Source: CAWBRT01 sp963819175
GTDB lineage: Bacteria; Acidobacteriota; Terriglobia; Terriglobales; Acidobacteriaceae
DNA length: 64,000 nt
Assembly (NCBI GenBank): GCA_963819175.1
Contig: CAWFVJ010000014.1
Span: forward strand, 69,907 to 133,906
Direction of reading: 5' to 3'
Position numbers and translations under genes: made by a program. Below are positions 17,770 through 26,300 of the stretch, one piece after another (positions within the stretch are counted from its first letter, which is position 1; each line of letters starts with the position of its first letter). The notes beneath the pieces were generated by a model. It was not told the DNA's origin and searched no databases. It saw only the letters and a program-made list of their open reading frames with translations.

Positions 17770-18927
17770 CTATGCTTTATTAGCGATTTCCAGTGCCGCG
17801 GGAATTTCCTCTTTGTACTGACCGCGATAACGGTAACCCTGGGCGCGGGGCGGGACGTTCTGAATCTTCGTCTTCAGCCACGCCTTGTAGGCAACCTTGT
17901 CTTTGGTGTACGCCGCAAATTGGTTGGCGTTGTCGCTGAAAGCGAGTTCGTTAACCATGGTGATGCAGTTCGGCACCGGGCACACGGCTTCGCAAACGCC
18001 GCAACCCATGCAGTACTCCATGTTCGGGTCGTAGTAACCGTCCGGCGTGACGTCGAACGATCCGTCCTGGCACTGCAGCCAGCACAGCGTACACTTGGTG
18101 CAGACCGAGAAATCGACGACTGGACGAAGCGTACGCGAACTGAACTTCATCAGTTTGTCGGGACGTCCCGACTTGTACCCGCCGGCGTTGTTATACGGAC
18201 CACCAAGCGGTGATGCGTCGACCGAAACGCCTTCCCTCATCTTCGAGGCGCCAGGCAGGACGAAGCTGAACGGTTTTTCCTGGTTGCCTTCGCCGGCCTT
18301 TACATCGGTGACCGCGAAGCGCTTGTATGCCATTAAGGCCGACTGCAGCTTGGCGGGGTTTTTGATCTTTTCCGTGATGTACTTTTCGAGCGACTCTAAT
18401 TTGAACAACTCCGGCAGAGCTTTGGCGATGGCGCCCAGCACGCGCATGTCGGTGTGGTCGTCCTTGTAGTTCCACATGCCGGAGAAGCTGGCGAGGCCCT
18501 TAAGAATGCCCAGCTTGTAGGGTGCATCCTTCTTGTGGACCATCTTCAGGACGGTGGCCGCTGGCTCGGTAGAGACGACGATCAACGTCTTGCCGGGTTT
18601 CAGCGTTTCATTGACCGGTTGCAATCCGGCCCAAGCCCAAGGCTCCAGCCCTTTGCACAGTGTGTCGTCCAATACCACGGTCACATCAACTTGTTTTGGC
18701 ATGTACTGTACCATGCCGACTTCAAGCGTCTCGTCATCGCTGGCCACGATAGCAAAGCTCTTGGCCGGAATGCCATTACGCTCAGGAGAGTCCGAATATC
18801 GTCCGAACGAGATCCCTGGTCTGCCCTCGTTGTGGGCAGCCAAAACGATCCCGCGGCATATGTTTTTCGCGAGGTTCTTCTGGAAGACTCCTCGGTAGCT
18901 AATCTCGACCGCGAAAAGCTGGCCCAT
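17770..18927 (-). CDS. Oxalate oxidoreductase-like, fused gamma-delta subunit
   Basis: One protein (385 residues) joins the gamma domain (residues 1-190; GISFGRYSDSPERN, VVLDDTL) with a delta ferredoxin domain. The two 4Fe-4S motifs are CTKCTLCWLQC (about 273) and CMGCGVCEAVCPVPNC (about 304). Gamma-delta fusion and the gene order fit the three-subunit layout I recall for Moorella oxalate oxidoreductase. The start is ATG 18927, six bases after GGAGG; the frame extends only to a TTG two codons earlier. It is the first gene of the operon, preceded by tandem 23-base repeats and a GntR regulator gene. Confidence 0.85.
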   Translation of the reverse strand: MGQLFAVEISYRGVFQKNLAKNICRGIVLAAHNEGRPGISFGRYSDSPERNGIPAKSFAIVASDDETLEVGMVQYMPKQVDVTVVLDDTLCKGLEPWAWAGLQPVNETLKPGKTLIVVSTEPAATVLKMVHKKDAPYKLGILKGLASFSGMWNYKDDHTDMRVLGAIAKALPELFKLESLEKYITEKIKNPAKLQSALMAYKRFAVTDVKAGEGNQEKPFSFVLPGASKMREGVSVDASPLGGPYNNAGGYKSGRPDKLMKFSSRTLRPVVDFSVCTKCTLCWLQCQDGSFDVTPDGYYDPNMEYCMGCGVCEAVCPVPNCITMVNELAFSDNANQFAAYTKDKVAYKAWLKTKIQNVPPRAQGYRYRGQYKEEIPAALEIANKA

Positions 18928-18950
18928 TTGCAACCTCCATTCGTTGATTG

Positions 18951-19011
18951 CGGTTTAGTCGTTTACAGTTTCAGTCGTTATACTTGTGCAGTTTCAGTCG
19001 TTACACTTGTT
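18951..19011. repeat. Tandem 23-base repeats between regulator and oxalate operon
   Basis: Two near-identical copies (18966-18988 and 18989-19011; core CAGTTTCAGTCGTTA then TACTTGTG or CACTTGTT) follow a degenerate partial copy (18951-18965, GGTTTAGTCGTTTA). They fill the gap before the gamma-delta gene and run into the 3' end of the regulator gene. The position and period (about two helical turns) suggest a protein-binding array, but this is inference. Confidence 0.75.
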
Positions 19012-19708
19012 CGACAATGATCGTTTCGATCTCCTCCAGGTGCTGTCGCATGGCGGTCTCGGCCCCGTTTGCATCTTTCCGCCTGATGGCGGCAACGATA
19101 CGACGGTGACCGGCGAGCGACCTTGCGGGACGCCCCTTGAGCTGCAAGGATTGTTCTCTGGACTTCTGCAGCAAATCCATCAGCACATCCAGAACTTTCA
19201 ACACCACGGAGTTGTCGGCGGCTAAAGCAAGGCAATAATGAAACTCGGAGTCTTCTTTAATCGCCGACTCGCCATGAGCAAGCTTTGCCGTCTGCCTTTC
19301 CATAATCTCCTCCATCGCGGAGATGTGTTCAGGCGAGGCACTGGCGGCTGCGCGGGCGGCGATTCCTGGCTCGATGATCTTGCGAACATCAAGCAGTTCG
19401 GCGACGAGCTTCCACTTCCTGACCAGCACAGAACTGAGCGGGCTGATGATCGCATCATCGGAAACCTCGCAGATTACAGTTCCGTGTCCCTGACGTGGCT
19501 CAACCAAGCCCACAGCTTGCAGCCTGCGAACCGCGTCACGGACGGAACTGCGGCCGACTCCAAACATTCCTGCCAGTTGACGCTCCGGCGGAAGTTTGTC
19601 TCCTGGCTTCATTTCAGCCAGTATCCATTGCTGGAGTTTGTCGGCCACTTCCTCGTAAAGCTTGTTCCTGCGGATGGCTTCAAACTCGGTTTTTGGGTGA
19701 GTCGACAT
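19001..19708 (-). CDS. FadR-family (GntR) transcriptional regulator
   Basis: A 235-residue GntR regulator of the FadR subfamily. The winged helix-turn-helix is at about residues 16-82 (PGDKLPPERQLA, VGRSSVRDAVRRL, EPRQGHGT) and the all-helical FCD ligand domain at about 95-225, with the metal/carboxylate-binding residues in LLDVRKIIEP, EFHYCLA and GHRRIVAAI. FCD regulators usually sense organic acids, which fits control of the downstream oxalate genes on the same strand. Its own promoter region contains a TGGT-N6-ACCA palindrome (19755-19768). Confidence 0.9.
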   Translation of the reverse strand: MSTHPKTEFEAIRRNKLYEEVADKLQQWILAEMKPGDKLPPERQLAGMFGVGRSSVRDAVRRLQAVGLVEPRQGHGTVICEVSDDAIISPLSSVLVRKWKLVAELLDVRKIIEPGIAARAAASASPEHISAMEEIMERQTAKLAHGESAIKEDSEFHYCLALAADNSVVLKVLDVLMDLLQKSREQSLQLKGRPARSLAGHRRIVAAIRRKDANGAETAMRQHLEEIETIIVEQV

Positions 19709-19754
19709 CTGGACCGTAGGTTCCCTTTACAGCGTTTTTATTGGTATGTTGATA

Positions 19755-19768
19755 TGGTCATCAGACCA
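19755..19768. promoter_or_regulatory. Candidate GntR/FadR operator
   Basis: TGGTCATCAGACCA is a perfect inverted repeat (TGGTC/GACCA) 47 bases before the regulator start, with a wider ATTGGT...ACCAAT pair around it. FadR-subfamily operators often have TGGT...ACCA half-sites. Autoregulation is an inference. Confidence 0.5.
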
Positions 19769-19800
19769 ATCGCATAATGCCCTTCTTAAATTTGCAATGC

Positions 19801-19815
19801 AGTGACGTAGCTCAC
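19801..19815. promoter_or_regulatory. GTGA-N6-TCAC site (CRP/FNR-like)
   Basis: AGTGACGTAGCTCAC carries the half-sites GTGA and TCAC with 6-base spacing, as at 20775 and 22767. It lies between the GntR gene and the next minus-strand gene. Confidence 0.4.
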
Positions 19816-19840
19816 GTCTCGAAGTGAGCATCCAGCCCGT

Positions 19841-20554
19841 TCAACCGCCCGCGCCGCGCGAGACGGAAACTGCTCCTCCAGCCGCGCCAGATGCGGTCTT
19901 CTGCACATCGGACGCGCACGTCAACAGCGCCTCAGCGATTTTTGTCGTTTCCTCCAGGAAGTGCGAAAAACGTTTTGCTTTGATTCTTATGCCGGGCCGA
20001 TAGATAAAAATCCATTCCGGATTACAGGTAACCCGGTACCGGTTCACATATAGGCGAAGCCGTTCCAGTCGCGGCGGGGTCAGAAAATCCTGAATTCGCT
20101 TCTCGTCCGCTGCGCAGCGAATGAAGAACAGATTCGAAAGGTCTTCCTTGGCGGCGGCCGTCCGCCGCGCTCCAATGGCTTCGGCAATTCGCCCGCACAG
20201 ACCCTTGAGGCTGAGTTCAAAGGAGGGCAGGTTGGCGGTCTGCGAGCGGAAGGCGGCAACCGTAGTCATAACCGGGGTTTCGAAGCTTTCGTCGCGGAGA
20301 TCGAAGACGCGAACCTGGAACTCGCCTACGCGGCCGGTTAATACATTGAAAGCGACGGTGGAGAACCCATCCTGGAGGCACGAAGTTGCTTTCATTTGAG
20401 GTCCCGCTACCGGGTCGGAAACCGTTTCAAACGACAGCCCCAAGGAGCGGCCTCGCTGCTGCAAACTCCTGGAACGAAACACGTCGCGCAGAAATATGCA
20501 GGCCAAACACGACAGAACTGCAATCAAGCAACCGAGCGCGAGGACAACGTTCAT
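19841..20554 (-). CDS. Membrane-anchored hypothetical protein
   Basis: I do not recognise this 237-residue protein. One N-terminal hydrophobic segment (residues 3-24, VVLALGCLIAVLSCLACIFL) is followed by a basic stretch and a soluble domain with mixed beta and helix predicted by eye (FQVRVFDLRDESFETPVMTTV, a C-terminal helix FSHFLEETTKIAEALL). The tail is Gly/Ser-rich. The pattern resembles single-span proteins with a cytoplasmic sensor-like domain. A GTGA-N6-TCAC site lies about 220 bases upstream. Confidence 0.6.
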   Translation of the reverse strand: MNVVLALGCLIAVLSCLACIFLRDVFRSRSLQQRGRSLGLSFETVSDPVAGPQMKATSCLQDGFSTVAFNVLTGRVGEFQVRVFDLRDESFETPVMTTVAAFRSQTANLPSFELSLKGLCGRIAEAIGARRTAAAKEDLSNLFFIRCAADEKRIQDFLTPPRLERLRLYVNRYRVTCNPEWIFIYRPGIRIKAKRFSHFLEETTKIAEALLTCASDVQKTASGAAGGAVSVSRGAGG

Positions 20555-20940
20555 GCCGCACCTCGAGATTCCCGGGAGACCCCGCCTTTGCAGGCGTTCT
20601 CATGGCCACCTGTCAAACGCTGCTTGGTCCCGCGACCTGCCCTGACAAGCGAGAATCCCATCTCCAGGAATTCGACCCTGCAGGCGGCCCACCGCTATGT
20701 GACATCAACGTTCATGCGGACCTGCGCGTTTGTCGATGTTGCGGGCATTTAGTCAGAGCCATGTGGAATTTTCTGTGACCTTCCTCACGGAATCTGGTGA
20801 CGTGCGTGGAAAGCGGCGACTGGCGGGGCTCCAGGAGGCGCTGGACCATGGCGGCTGCTTCATTGCAGGTTCTCCAACGTCAGGGGCCTCGGCGAGCGTT
20901 GCCCGCTGGGGTTCCGGCGATGGGCGCTTTCGATGCTTTC
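20555..20940. other. Intergenic region with a CRP-like site
   Basis: 386 bases without a supported gene. TGTGACCTTCCTCACG at 20774-20789 matches a CRP-like TGTGA-N6-TCAC pattern and is upstream of the minus-strand gene at 19841-20554. Nothing else stands out. Confidence 0.4.
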
Positions 20941-22587
20941 TTATCTGGCCGGAGAGGCTGGTGTTGATCTAGCCCACTGCCTGATCGTTTCCAGCAGGTT
21001 CATTTTCAATTCGCCCGCCGACCGTTCTTGAAAATCGAGAAAGGCGGGAGACTCATAAAGGGAGAGGCTCAGCTCGTGCAGGTTAGAGCCGCTCAGTTGC
21101 GGGGTCGCCGGGTTAAAAACCAACTCCCGCAATTGGGACAGGATGGCTTCGTCAAAACTTTGCGCGATCATCACCGTGTTATTCGGCAAGATCTCCAGGT
21201 AGTCCGTCCCTTCGCTGGTAAGCAACTTCGACGACCACAGCGGGCCGTTGCATGGTGCGCTCTGAAGACAGTCAGTATTGTCGCTTGTCTGCTCATGGGA
21301 GACTGTCACTCTTCTTGTCAGCGCCGCTTTGTAGATTTCCGCGAAGCGTTTAGCGGCTTTCGAGGTCTTCCAGCGTGAAACGTAGAGTAAAGAGACGTCG
21401 GAGGGCGTCAGCTTCTGATCCGGGATGCCGATCCGCTTAACCGCCACATAGCCGCCGCCATCCCAGTTGGCCGCGACGGTGAAGAGATCGTTTTCGCGTC
21501 CGAACTCGCGCGCCATAATGCGGGCGTCCAATTCTCCGACCATGCCGGAGTCAAGAAGTTCAAATCCAGCGGCGAGAACCGGGCGCAGATCGGGGATCTT
21601 AACGCCGGGCGTAGGCGTCTTTGCCAGGTAGTCATCCGGGTGGAGAATCTGGTGCGTGCTGCTCGGCAGGCGAGCGAAGGGACCGGCGAAGGCCTTTGCC
21701 TTGCCGCCGCGGCGAAGCAACTCGACTTCAAAGGCGAGCCCTTGGTTATAAGGGAACGTCGTGCTTTCCTTCAGCACGCGCGGCGCGTCGTGAAGGTTAA
21801 TCGGCAGATCGTAGCCCCCAAGATTATTGCTGACCAGGTCCTGAGCGTCCGGCGAACTGGCTAGAGTGATGCCCTTGGACCTCAGCAGGTAGTCGATGAA
21901 AACCACCATCGCCTGGCCCTCGAGCACGGCCCTCTGCGCGATGCTGTGCTCATCCTCATCCGTGCCGCTCACCGCCATGGAGGCGTTGCCGGATTTTAGC
22001 TTCGATGAGGACTCGGGTTGACGAAGCCTCGATAGATCGTAATTCTGGTCTTGCAGGGCATGGGTAAGTTCGTGCGCCATCACCGGCCGCTGCAACTCCA
22101 GAGGAACCCAGTTCAGCAGGTACATTGTCTTGTCGCGCAAGTCGTAGTACCCGGCCATCTGCTGCCCCACGGCCTTCAGCAGAAAATTCTTCAGCGCAAA
22201 ATCAGCGGGCAGCAGTCCGAGCTTTTTCAGCACCAGCTCCGACCGTCCGAGCCTGTCCTCCTCCACCTGCTTGGAAAGCTCCTGTGCGATGTAAGCGTCG
22301 ATGCGATCTCTGCCGATCAATTGATGTTTGACCTGGCTATGCTTCGGGAAGCCCGTGTCGTTGCTGGCAAAGTCCAGGATTTGATCGAGAGAGGTGAAGA
22401 ACTCTTTTGCGTCTTCGGCACTGACCCGGACCTCGGAGCGCTTTTTCGCGCGAATCTCGCGCGCAATGTCACCCAGGCTGCGGCCATCCGCGTCCTGCGC
22501 CGCAACCTGCGGCGGACTCTGAAGGCAGTATGCGAGCACACAGAGGAGAAGAATGGAAGCGGCTTTTAATCTCAAATTCTTGGACAT
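20941..22587 (-). CDS. Secreted zinc-metalloprotease-like protein
   Basis: A 548-residue exported protein: signal peptide at residues 5-30 (ending QVAAQ). Near residue 173 is MAHELTHALQDQ, an HExxH zinc-protease signature with GYYDLRDKTMYL before it, a pattern typical of minigluzincin-like predicted proteases. The region between 20 and 150 is charged and helical. The C-terminal half has repeating alpha/beta stretches with no motif that I know. Catalytic activity is inferred only from the HELTH motif; a third zinc ligand is not obvious. It is monocistronic and divergent from the cytochrome operon. Confidence 0.65.
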   Translation of the reverse strand: MSKNLRLKAASILLLCVLAYCLQSPPQVAAQDADGRSLGDIAREIRAKKRSEVRVSAEDAKEFFTSLDQILDFASNDTGFPKHSQVKHQLIGRDRIDAYIAQELSKQVEEDRLGRSELVLKKLGLLPADFALKNFLLKAVGQQMAGYYDLRDKTMYLLNWVPLELQRPVMAHELTHALQDQNYDLSRLRQPESSSKLKSGNASMAVSGTDEDEHSIAQRAVLEGQAMVVFIDYLLRSKGITLASSPDAQDLVSNNLGGYDLPINLHDAPRVLKESTTFPYNQGLAFEVELLRRGGKAKAFAGPFARLPSSTHQILHPDDYLAKTPTPGVKIPDLRPVLAAGFELLDSGMVGELDARIMAREFGRENDLFTVAANWDGGGYVAVKRIGIPDQKLTPSDVSLLYVSRWKTSKAAKRFAEIYKAALTRRVTVSHEQTSDNTDCLQSAPCNGPLWSSKLLTSEGTDYLEILPNNTVMIAQSFDEAILSQLRELVFNPATPQLSGSNLHELSLSLYESPAFLDFQERSAGELKMNLLETIRQWARSTPASPAR

Positions 22588-22976
22588 TTACGGAATTCAC
22601 CTGAATCGATCAATCTCATAGTAGTCAACCGCGGGGCAAGAAGAAACATCACCATCGGTGCTCACTTTAGTAACGTCTGTGCCGGGAAGGCGTGTCAAAG
22701 CGCGATTCGCGCGGGCGCGAATCCTTCTCCAGGGGTGAATTTGTTTTTGCATTGCACACTCGATATGTGACGGGCGTCACTGCCTCGTGTTCGCCAGATA
22801 AGAGATAAAAGAAGCAATACGTTGCTTGCGTTCGCAAGCCGGCCTGCACACCTGGGGAACATGGATGGCCACTGAGCGGAAGCGAAGCTGGTTTTGGGCT
22901 TAGGCGCCGTCGGGCGTTGCTTAGTGGGATCCTATCGAACACAGTTTGTCGCTCGGAGCGCATTGCGAATACCCCT
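22588..22976. other. Divergent promoter region of the cytochrome operon
   Basis: 389 bases between divergent genes. It carries TGTGACGGGCGTCACT (22766-22781), whose core GTGACGGGCGTCAC is a perfect palindrome of CRP/FNR-superfamily type, about 196 bases before the cytochrome start. No gene is supported in it. Confidence 0.5.
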
Positions 22977-23450
22977 GTGAAAATACCCAAAGACGCACGA
23001 CATCTGTTGCGGCTCGCGGCGGTCTTCCTGGTAGGCATAATTCTGTTCTTATTGGCGCGAGGCTTCCTCGTCCCGCGCAGCTTTTACCAGTACGGCCATT
23101 ACCGGGGCAACGCAATTGCCGAAATTGCCGCGCATCCGGCTGTCTTTGCCGGCCACCAAACCTGCGAGATGTGCCATTCCGACGTGCTCGAACTTAAACA
23201 AAAAGGAAGGCATGCGCGAGTCAACTGCGAGGCGTGCCATGGGGCGCTGGCAAAGCATGCGGAAGACCCTGGTTCGGTCAAACCGGCGAAACTGGAAGCC
23301 GCCGTGCTTTGCGCCCGTTGCCACACAGCGAACATCGCGAAACCGAAGCAGTTTCCGCAGGTCATCCCGGCGGAGCATTCGGGCGGAGCCGCCTGCGATA
23401 TGTGCCACCAGCCACACAGCCCGGCGCTCGATACGGGGAAAAGCAAATGA
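22977..23450 (+). CDS. Membrane-anchored tetraheme cytochrome c
   Basis: A 157-residue cytochrome with four CxxCH heme sites: CEMCH (63), CEACH (84), CARCH (112) and CDMCH (140). One N-terminal membrane anchor (LLRLAAVFLVGIILFLLARG) keeps it on the outer face of the cytoplasmic membrane. The frame is open from TTG 22917, but GTG 22977 gives the start VKIPKDARH just before the anchor and is more plausible. It overlaps the Fe-S gene by ATGA, so the pair is translationally coupled. With the Fe-S and NrfD proteins it should exchange electrons between quinones and periplasmic partners. Confidence 0.82.
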   Translation: MKIPKDARHLLRLAAVFLVGIILFLLARGFLVPRSFYQYGHYRGNAIAEIAAHPAVFAGHQTCEMCHSDVLELKQKGRHARVNCEACHGALAKHAEDPGSVKPAKLEAAVLCARCHTANIAKPKQFPQVIPAEHSGGAACDMCHQPHSPALDTGKSK

Positions 23451-24178
23451 ACATTACCCGTCGCCAACTCCTCATTCTTTTGCCGGCCGCCGCCATCGCA
23501 TGGAAACACGTTCTGGCGGGAACGCCGGAAGAGTCGCCCAACTACAAGCTGACGGAACACTGGTGGGGCATGCTGGTGGATGTTACCAAGTGCATTGGCT
23601 GTGGCAACTGCGTCCGGGCCTGCCAGACGGAAAACCAGGTTCCCGATGGGTATTACCGCACCTGGGTGGAACGGTACCATGTGGAGGGCTGGGGTTCCGA
23701 AAACCCCAAGGTGGATTCGCCCGACGGCGGCAAGAATGGATTTCCGCCCGGCAATCAAATCGGAGGAAAGAATTTCTTCGTCCCCAAGCTGTGCAACCAC
23801 TGTGTGGAATCACCCTGCACCCAGGTCTGTCCCGTAGGCGCAACGTTTGTCAGTCCCGACGGCGTAGTTTTGATCGATCAGAAATACTGCCTCGGCTGTC
23901 GCTATTGCGTGCAGGCGTGTCCCTACGGCTGCCGCTTCATTCATCCGCAAAAGGAAACCGCCGAAAAGTGCACGCTCTGTTATCACCGGATCACGAAAGG
24001 ACTGACGACCGCGTGTTGTGAGTCGTGTCCGACCGGGGCACGGCAGCTTGCCGACCTGAAAAATCCCAAGGATCCGATCCACGAGTTCTTGAAGACTCAC
24101 AGCATACAGGTTCTGAAACCATACATGGCCACCAACCCAAAGGTCTTCTACAACGGGTTGGATGGTTCGGTGCGATAA
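23447..24178 (+). CDS. NrfC/PsrB-type 4x[4Fe-4S] protein, Tat signal
   Basis: A 243-residue exported iron-sulfur protein. The start MNITRRQLLILLPAAAIA is a twin-arginine signal. Four cysteine groups typical of NrfC/PsrB/DmsB proteins are present: CIGCGNCVRAC, CNHCVESPCTQVC, CLGCRYCVQAC and CTLCYHRI with CCESC. It would carry electrons between the NrfD membrane subunit and the cytochrome. The start is ATG 23447, overlapping the cytochrome stop; a longer frame upstream is out of register with the family. Confidence 0.9.
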   Translation: MNITRRQLLILLPAAAIAWKHVLAGTPEESPNYKLTEHWWGMLVDVTKCIGCGNCVRACQTENQVPDGYYRTWVERYHVEGWGSENPKVDSPDGGKNGFPPGNQIGGKNFFVPKLCNHCVESPCTQVCPVGATFVSPDGVVLIDQKYCLGCRYCVQACPYGCRFIHPQKETAEKCTLCYHRITKGLTTACCESCPTGARQLADLKNPKDPIHEFLKTHSIQVLKPYMATNPKVFYNGLDGSVR

Positions 24179-24189
24179 GGAGGCTCGTA

Positions 24190-25380
24190 GTGCCGCTGGT
24201 CGATGGATTTATGTACCCCAATGAAGTGGAACTCCAGTGGAGCGTACTGATCGTCCTTTATCCGTACCTGACGGGACTGGTGGCTGGCGCGTTCATCCTG
24301 GCGTCGCTCGAAAGGGTATTCCGGGTCGAGGCGGTGAAGCCGACCTACCGGCTTGCGTTGCTGACAGCGCTCGCATTCTTGCTGGTCGCGCCACTGCCGT
24401 TGCAACTGCATTTGGGACACCCGGAGCGCTCTTTCGAAATGTATCTGACCCCGCACCGGTCGTCCGCCATGGCGATGTTCGGCTTCGTCTATTTGTGGTA
24501 TCTGATGGCGGTTCTGGTGGTTGAAATCTGGCTCGACTACCGGCGCGACATTGTCCTGATGTCTCAATCCTCCCACGGTTGGAGGCGTGTGATTTACCGC
24601 GCGCTCACGCTCGGCTCGGACAACATCAGCGAGCGGGCGCTGCAGATCGATGAAAGAGTAGGCTGGCTGGTCACGGTGATCGGAATTCCATCCGCGTTTT
24701 TGCTGCACGGATACGTGGGCTTTATCTTTGGTTCGGTGAAAGCGAATCCATGGTGGTCCTCGCCGTTGATGCCCGTCGTATTTCTCTTCTCGGCCATGGT
24801 ATCGGGCATTGCCGTCGTGTTGTTGCTTTACATGTTCCTGAACTGGCTCCGCCGGGTGCCGATTGACATGCGCTGCGTGGACACGATCGCACAATACCTG
24901 TTCTACACGTTCATCATCGACTTCAGCCTCGAGATGCTGGACCTCATCCACCGCATCTACGAGGCGGACGAATCGTTCCGCAGCCTCGATTTCATGGTTC
25001 ATACCCGGCTGTTCACGTCGCAAGTGATCATCCAGATTCTGGCGGGCACCGTACTTCCCATTGGATTGCTGGCGCTGACCCAGGTGCTGAAACTGCCGGA
25101 GAAGGCGCGCAAATGCATTTACTCCGTTGCGGGCTTGCTGACCATGATCGGCATCTTCGCCATGCGCTGGAATGTCGTCATCGGCGGGCAGCTATTCTCC
25201 AAGAGCTTTCTCGGATATACGACCTACAAGATGGGCTTTGTGACGCGCGAAGGATTGTTGATGGCCATCTTCCTGTCAATCCTGCCACTCCTGATCCTGG
25301 GGGTGCTGGTGAAACTCCTGCCGCCTTGGTCGGAGAAGGGCGCGATGCTGGCGCCCAAAGAGACTCCACTCCCAGGTTAG
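24190..25380 (+). CDS. nrfD: NrfD/PsrC-type quinone-interacting membrane protein
   Basis: A polytopic protein (396 residues, nine or ten hydrophobic segments) of the NrfD/PsrC family that oxidises or reduces quinols in the membrane. Family-like features include the first helix LYPYLTGLVAGAFILASL, the LLVAPLPLQLHLGHPER loop and the later SSPLMPVVFLFSAMVSGIA. I place the start at GTG 24190, six bases after AAGGAGG; the longer upstream frame overlaps the Fe-S gene and is not membrane-like. It is the last gene of a three-gene operon with no catalytic (molybdopterin or nitrite reductase) subunit. Confidence 0.88.
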   Translation: MPLVDGFMYPNEVELQWSVLIVLYPYLTGLVAGAFILASLERVFRVEAVKPTYRLALLTALAFLLVAPLPLQLHLGHPERSFEMYLTPHRSSAMAMFGFVYLWYLMAVLVVEIWLDYRRDIVLMSQSSHGWRRVIYRALTLGSDNISERALQIDERVGWLVTVIGIPSAFLLHGYVGFIFGSVKANPWWSSPLMPVVFLFSAMVSGIAVVLLLYMFLNWLRRVPIDMRCVDTIAQYLFYTFIIDFSLEMLDLIHRIYEADESFRSLDFMVHTRLFTSQVIIQILAGTVLPIGLLALTQVLKLPEKARKCIYSVAGLLTMIGIFAMRWNVVIGGQLFSKSFLGYTTYKMGFVTREGLLMAIFLSILPLLILGVLVKLLPPWSEKGAMLAPKETPLPG

Positions 25381-25517
25381 CGCCGAACTGCCGAATAAGC
25401 CATTTGCTACGAATGGGCAGCTTGACCAGAGTGCGCGGCGTGCTTCGCGGGAATGATTCGCGGCGCGGAACCTGCGACACCCGGCTGGGTGCCATCGCTA
25501 TTCTTGAATGCAACGCA

Positions 25518-26300
25518 TCAGGGATGGCCGATATAGTCCAGGCGCCCGCCGTCGACGGTGACAATCTGCGCGGTGATGAAGCTGGATTCGGGTGAAACCA
25601 AAAAAGCCACGGCGTGCGCAATTTCTTCCGGGGTGCCCGCGCGCCGTACCATCGTGATTGCCGAGAGCCGCTCGGTGACTGCTGCCACCTGCTCGGGAGT
25701 GCGATTCTGGAACGTCAGATCCGTGGGCACGAAACCGGGAGCCACCGCGTTCACGGTAATGCCGTGCGGCCCAAGTTCCATGGCGAATCTTTTCGTCAGC
25801 ACGGAGACAGCCGCTTTCGTGGCTGCATAGAAAGTTGTTCCGGCCAGTGAGGTGCCGTTAGCCGCGATGGAGGTAAGATTCACGATCCTTCCGTAGCGCC
25901 GTGCCTGCATGCCGGAGACAACCGCGCGGGTTACGTTGACCAGGCCATCCACATTGGTGCGCCGCATCTCTTCCATCTGCGAGTAATCGAAATCCAACAG
26001 ATCGCCGCGCCGGGTGATGCCGGCGTTGTTTACCAGCACTGCGACCGGGCCGAACTCCTGCTCGATCCGTTGAACCATGTTTGCGACGGCCTGCGCGTCT
26101 CCCACGTCAGCGCCAACCGCCAGCGCGCGACCACCCGCGCCCTGTATCTGCGCCACCACGGCTTCCGCATCGCCGCTACGTTCGCGATAATTGACCGCTA
26201 CTGCCGCGCCTTCGCGTGCCAGACGGAGCGCAATCGCTCTTCCAAGTCCCCGCGAGCCGCCCGTTACCAGTGCAGTTGTTCCTTGCAGTGTCATGCGCAT
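25518..26300 (-). CDS. Short-chain dehydrogenase/reductase, FabG-like
   Basis: A classical SDR of 260 residues. It has the NAD(P) motif TGGSRGLG (about residues 10-17), the NNAGI motif, the catalytic Ser in LTSIAANG, Tyr-Lys in YAATK and the C-terminal VDGGRLDYIG. The arrangement is that of 3-oxoacyl-ACP reductases, but SDR substrates cannot be called from sequence. The start is ATG 26300 (MRMTLQGTTALVTGG); the open frame reaches further upstream without SDR features. It is divergent from the cupin gene. Confidence 0.88.
   Translation of the reverse strand: MRMTLQGTTALVTGGSRGLGRAIALRLAREGAAVAVNYRERSGDAEAVVAQIQGAGGRALAVGADVGDAQAVANMVQRIEQEFGPVAVLVNNAGITRRGDLLDFDYSQMEEMRRTNVDGLVNVTRAVVSGMQARRYGRIVNLTSIAANGTSLAGTTFYAATKAAVSVLTKRFAMELGPHGITVNAVAPGFVPTDLTFQNRTPEQVAAVTERLSAITMVRRAGTPEEIAHAVAFLVSPESSFITAQIVTVDGGRLDYIGHP

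Noticed and set aside
17197..18213. 338-codon plus-strand frame across two oxidoreductase genes
   Set aside because: It spans the junction of two well-supported genes on the other strand.
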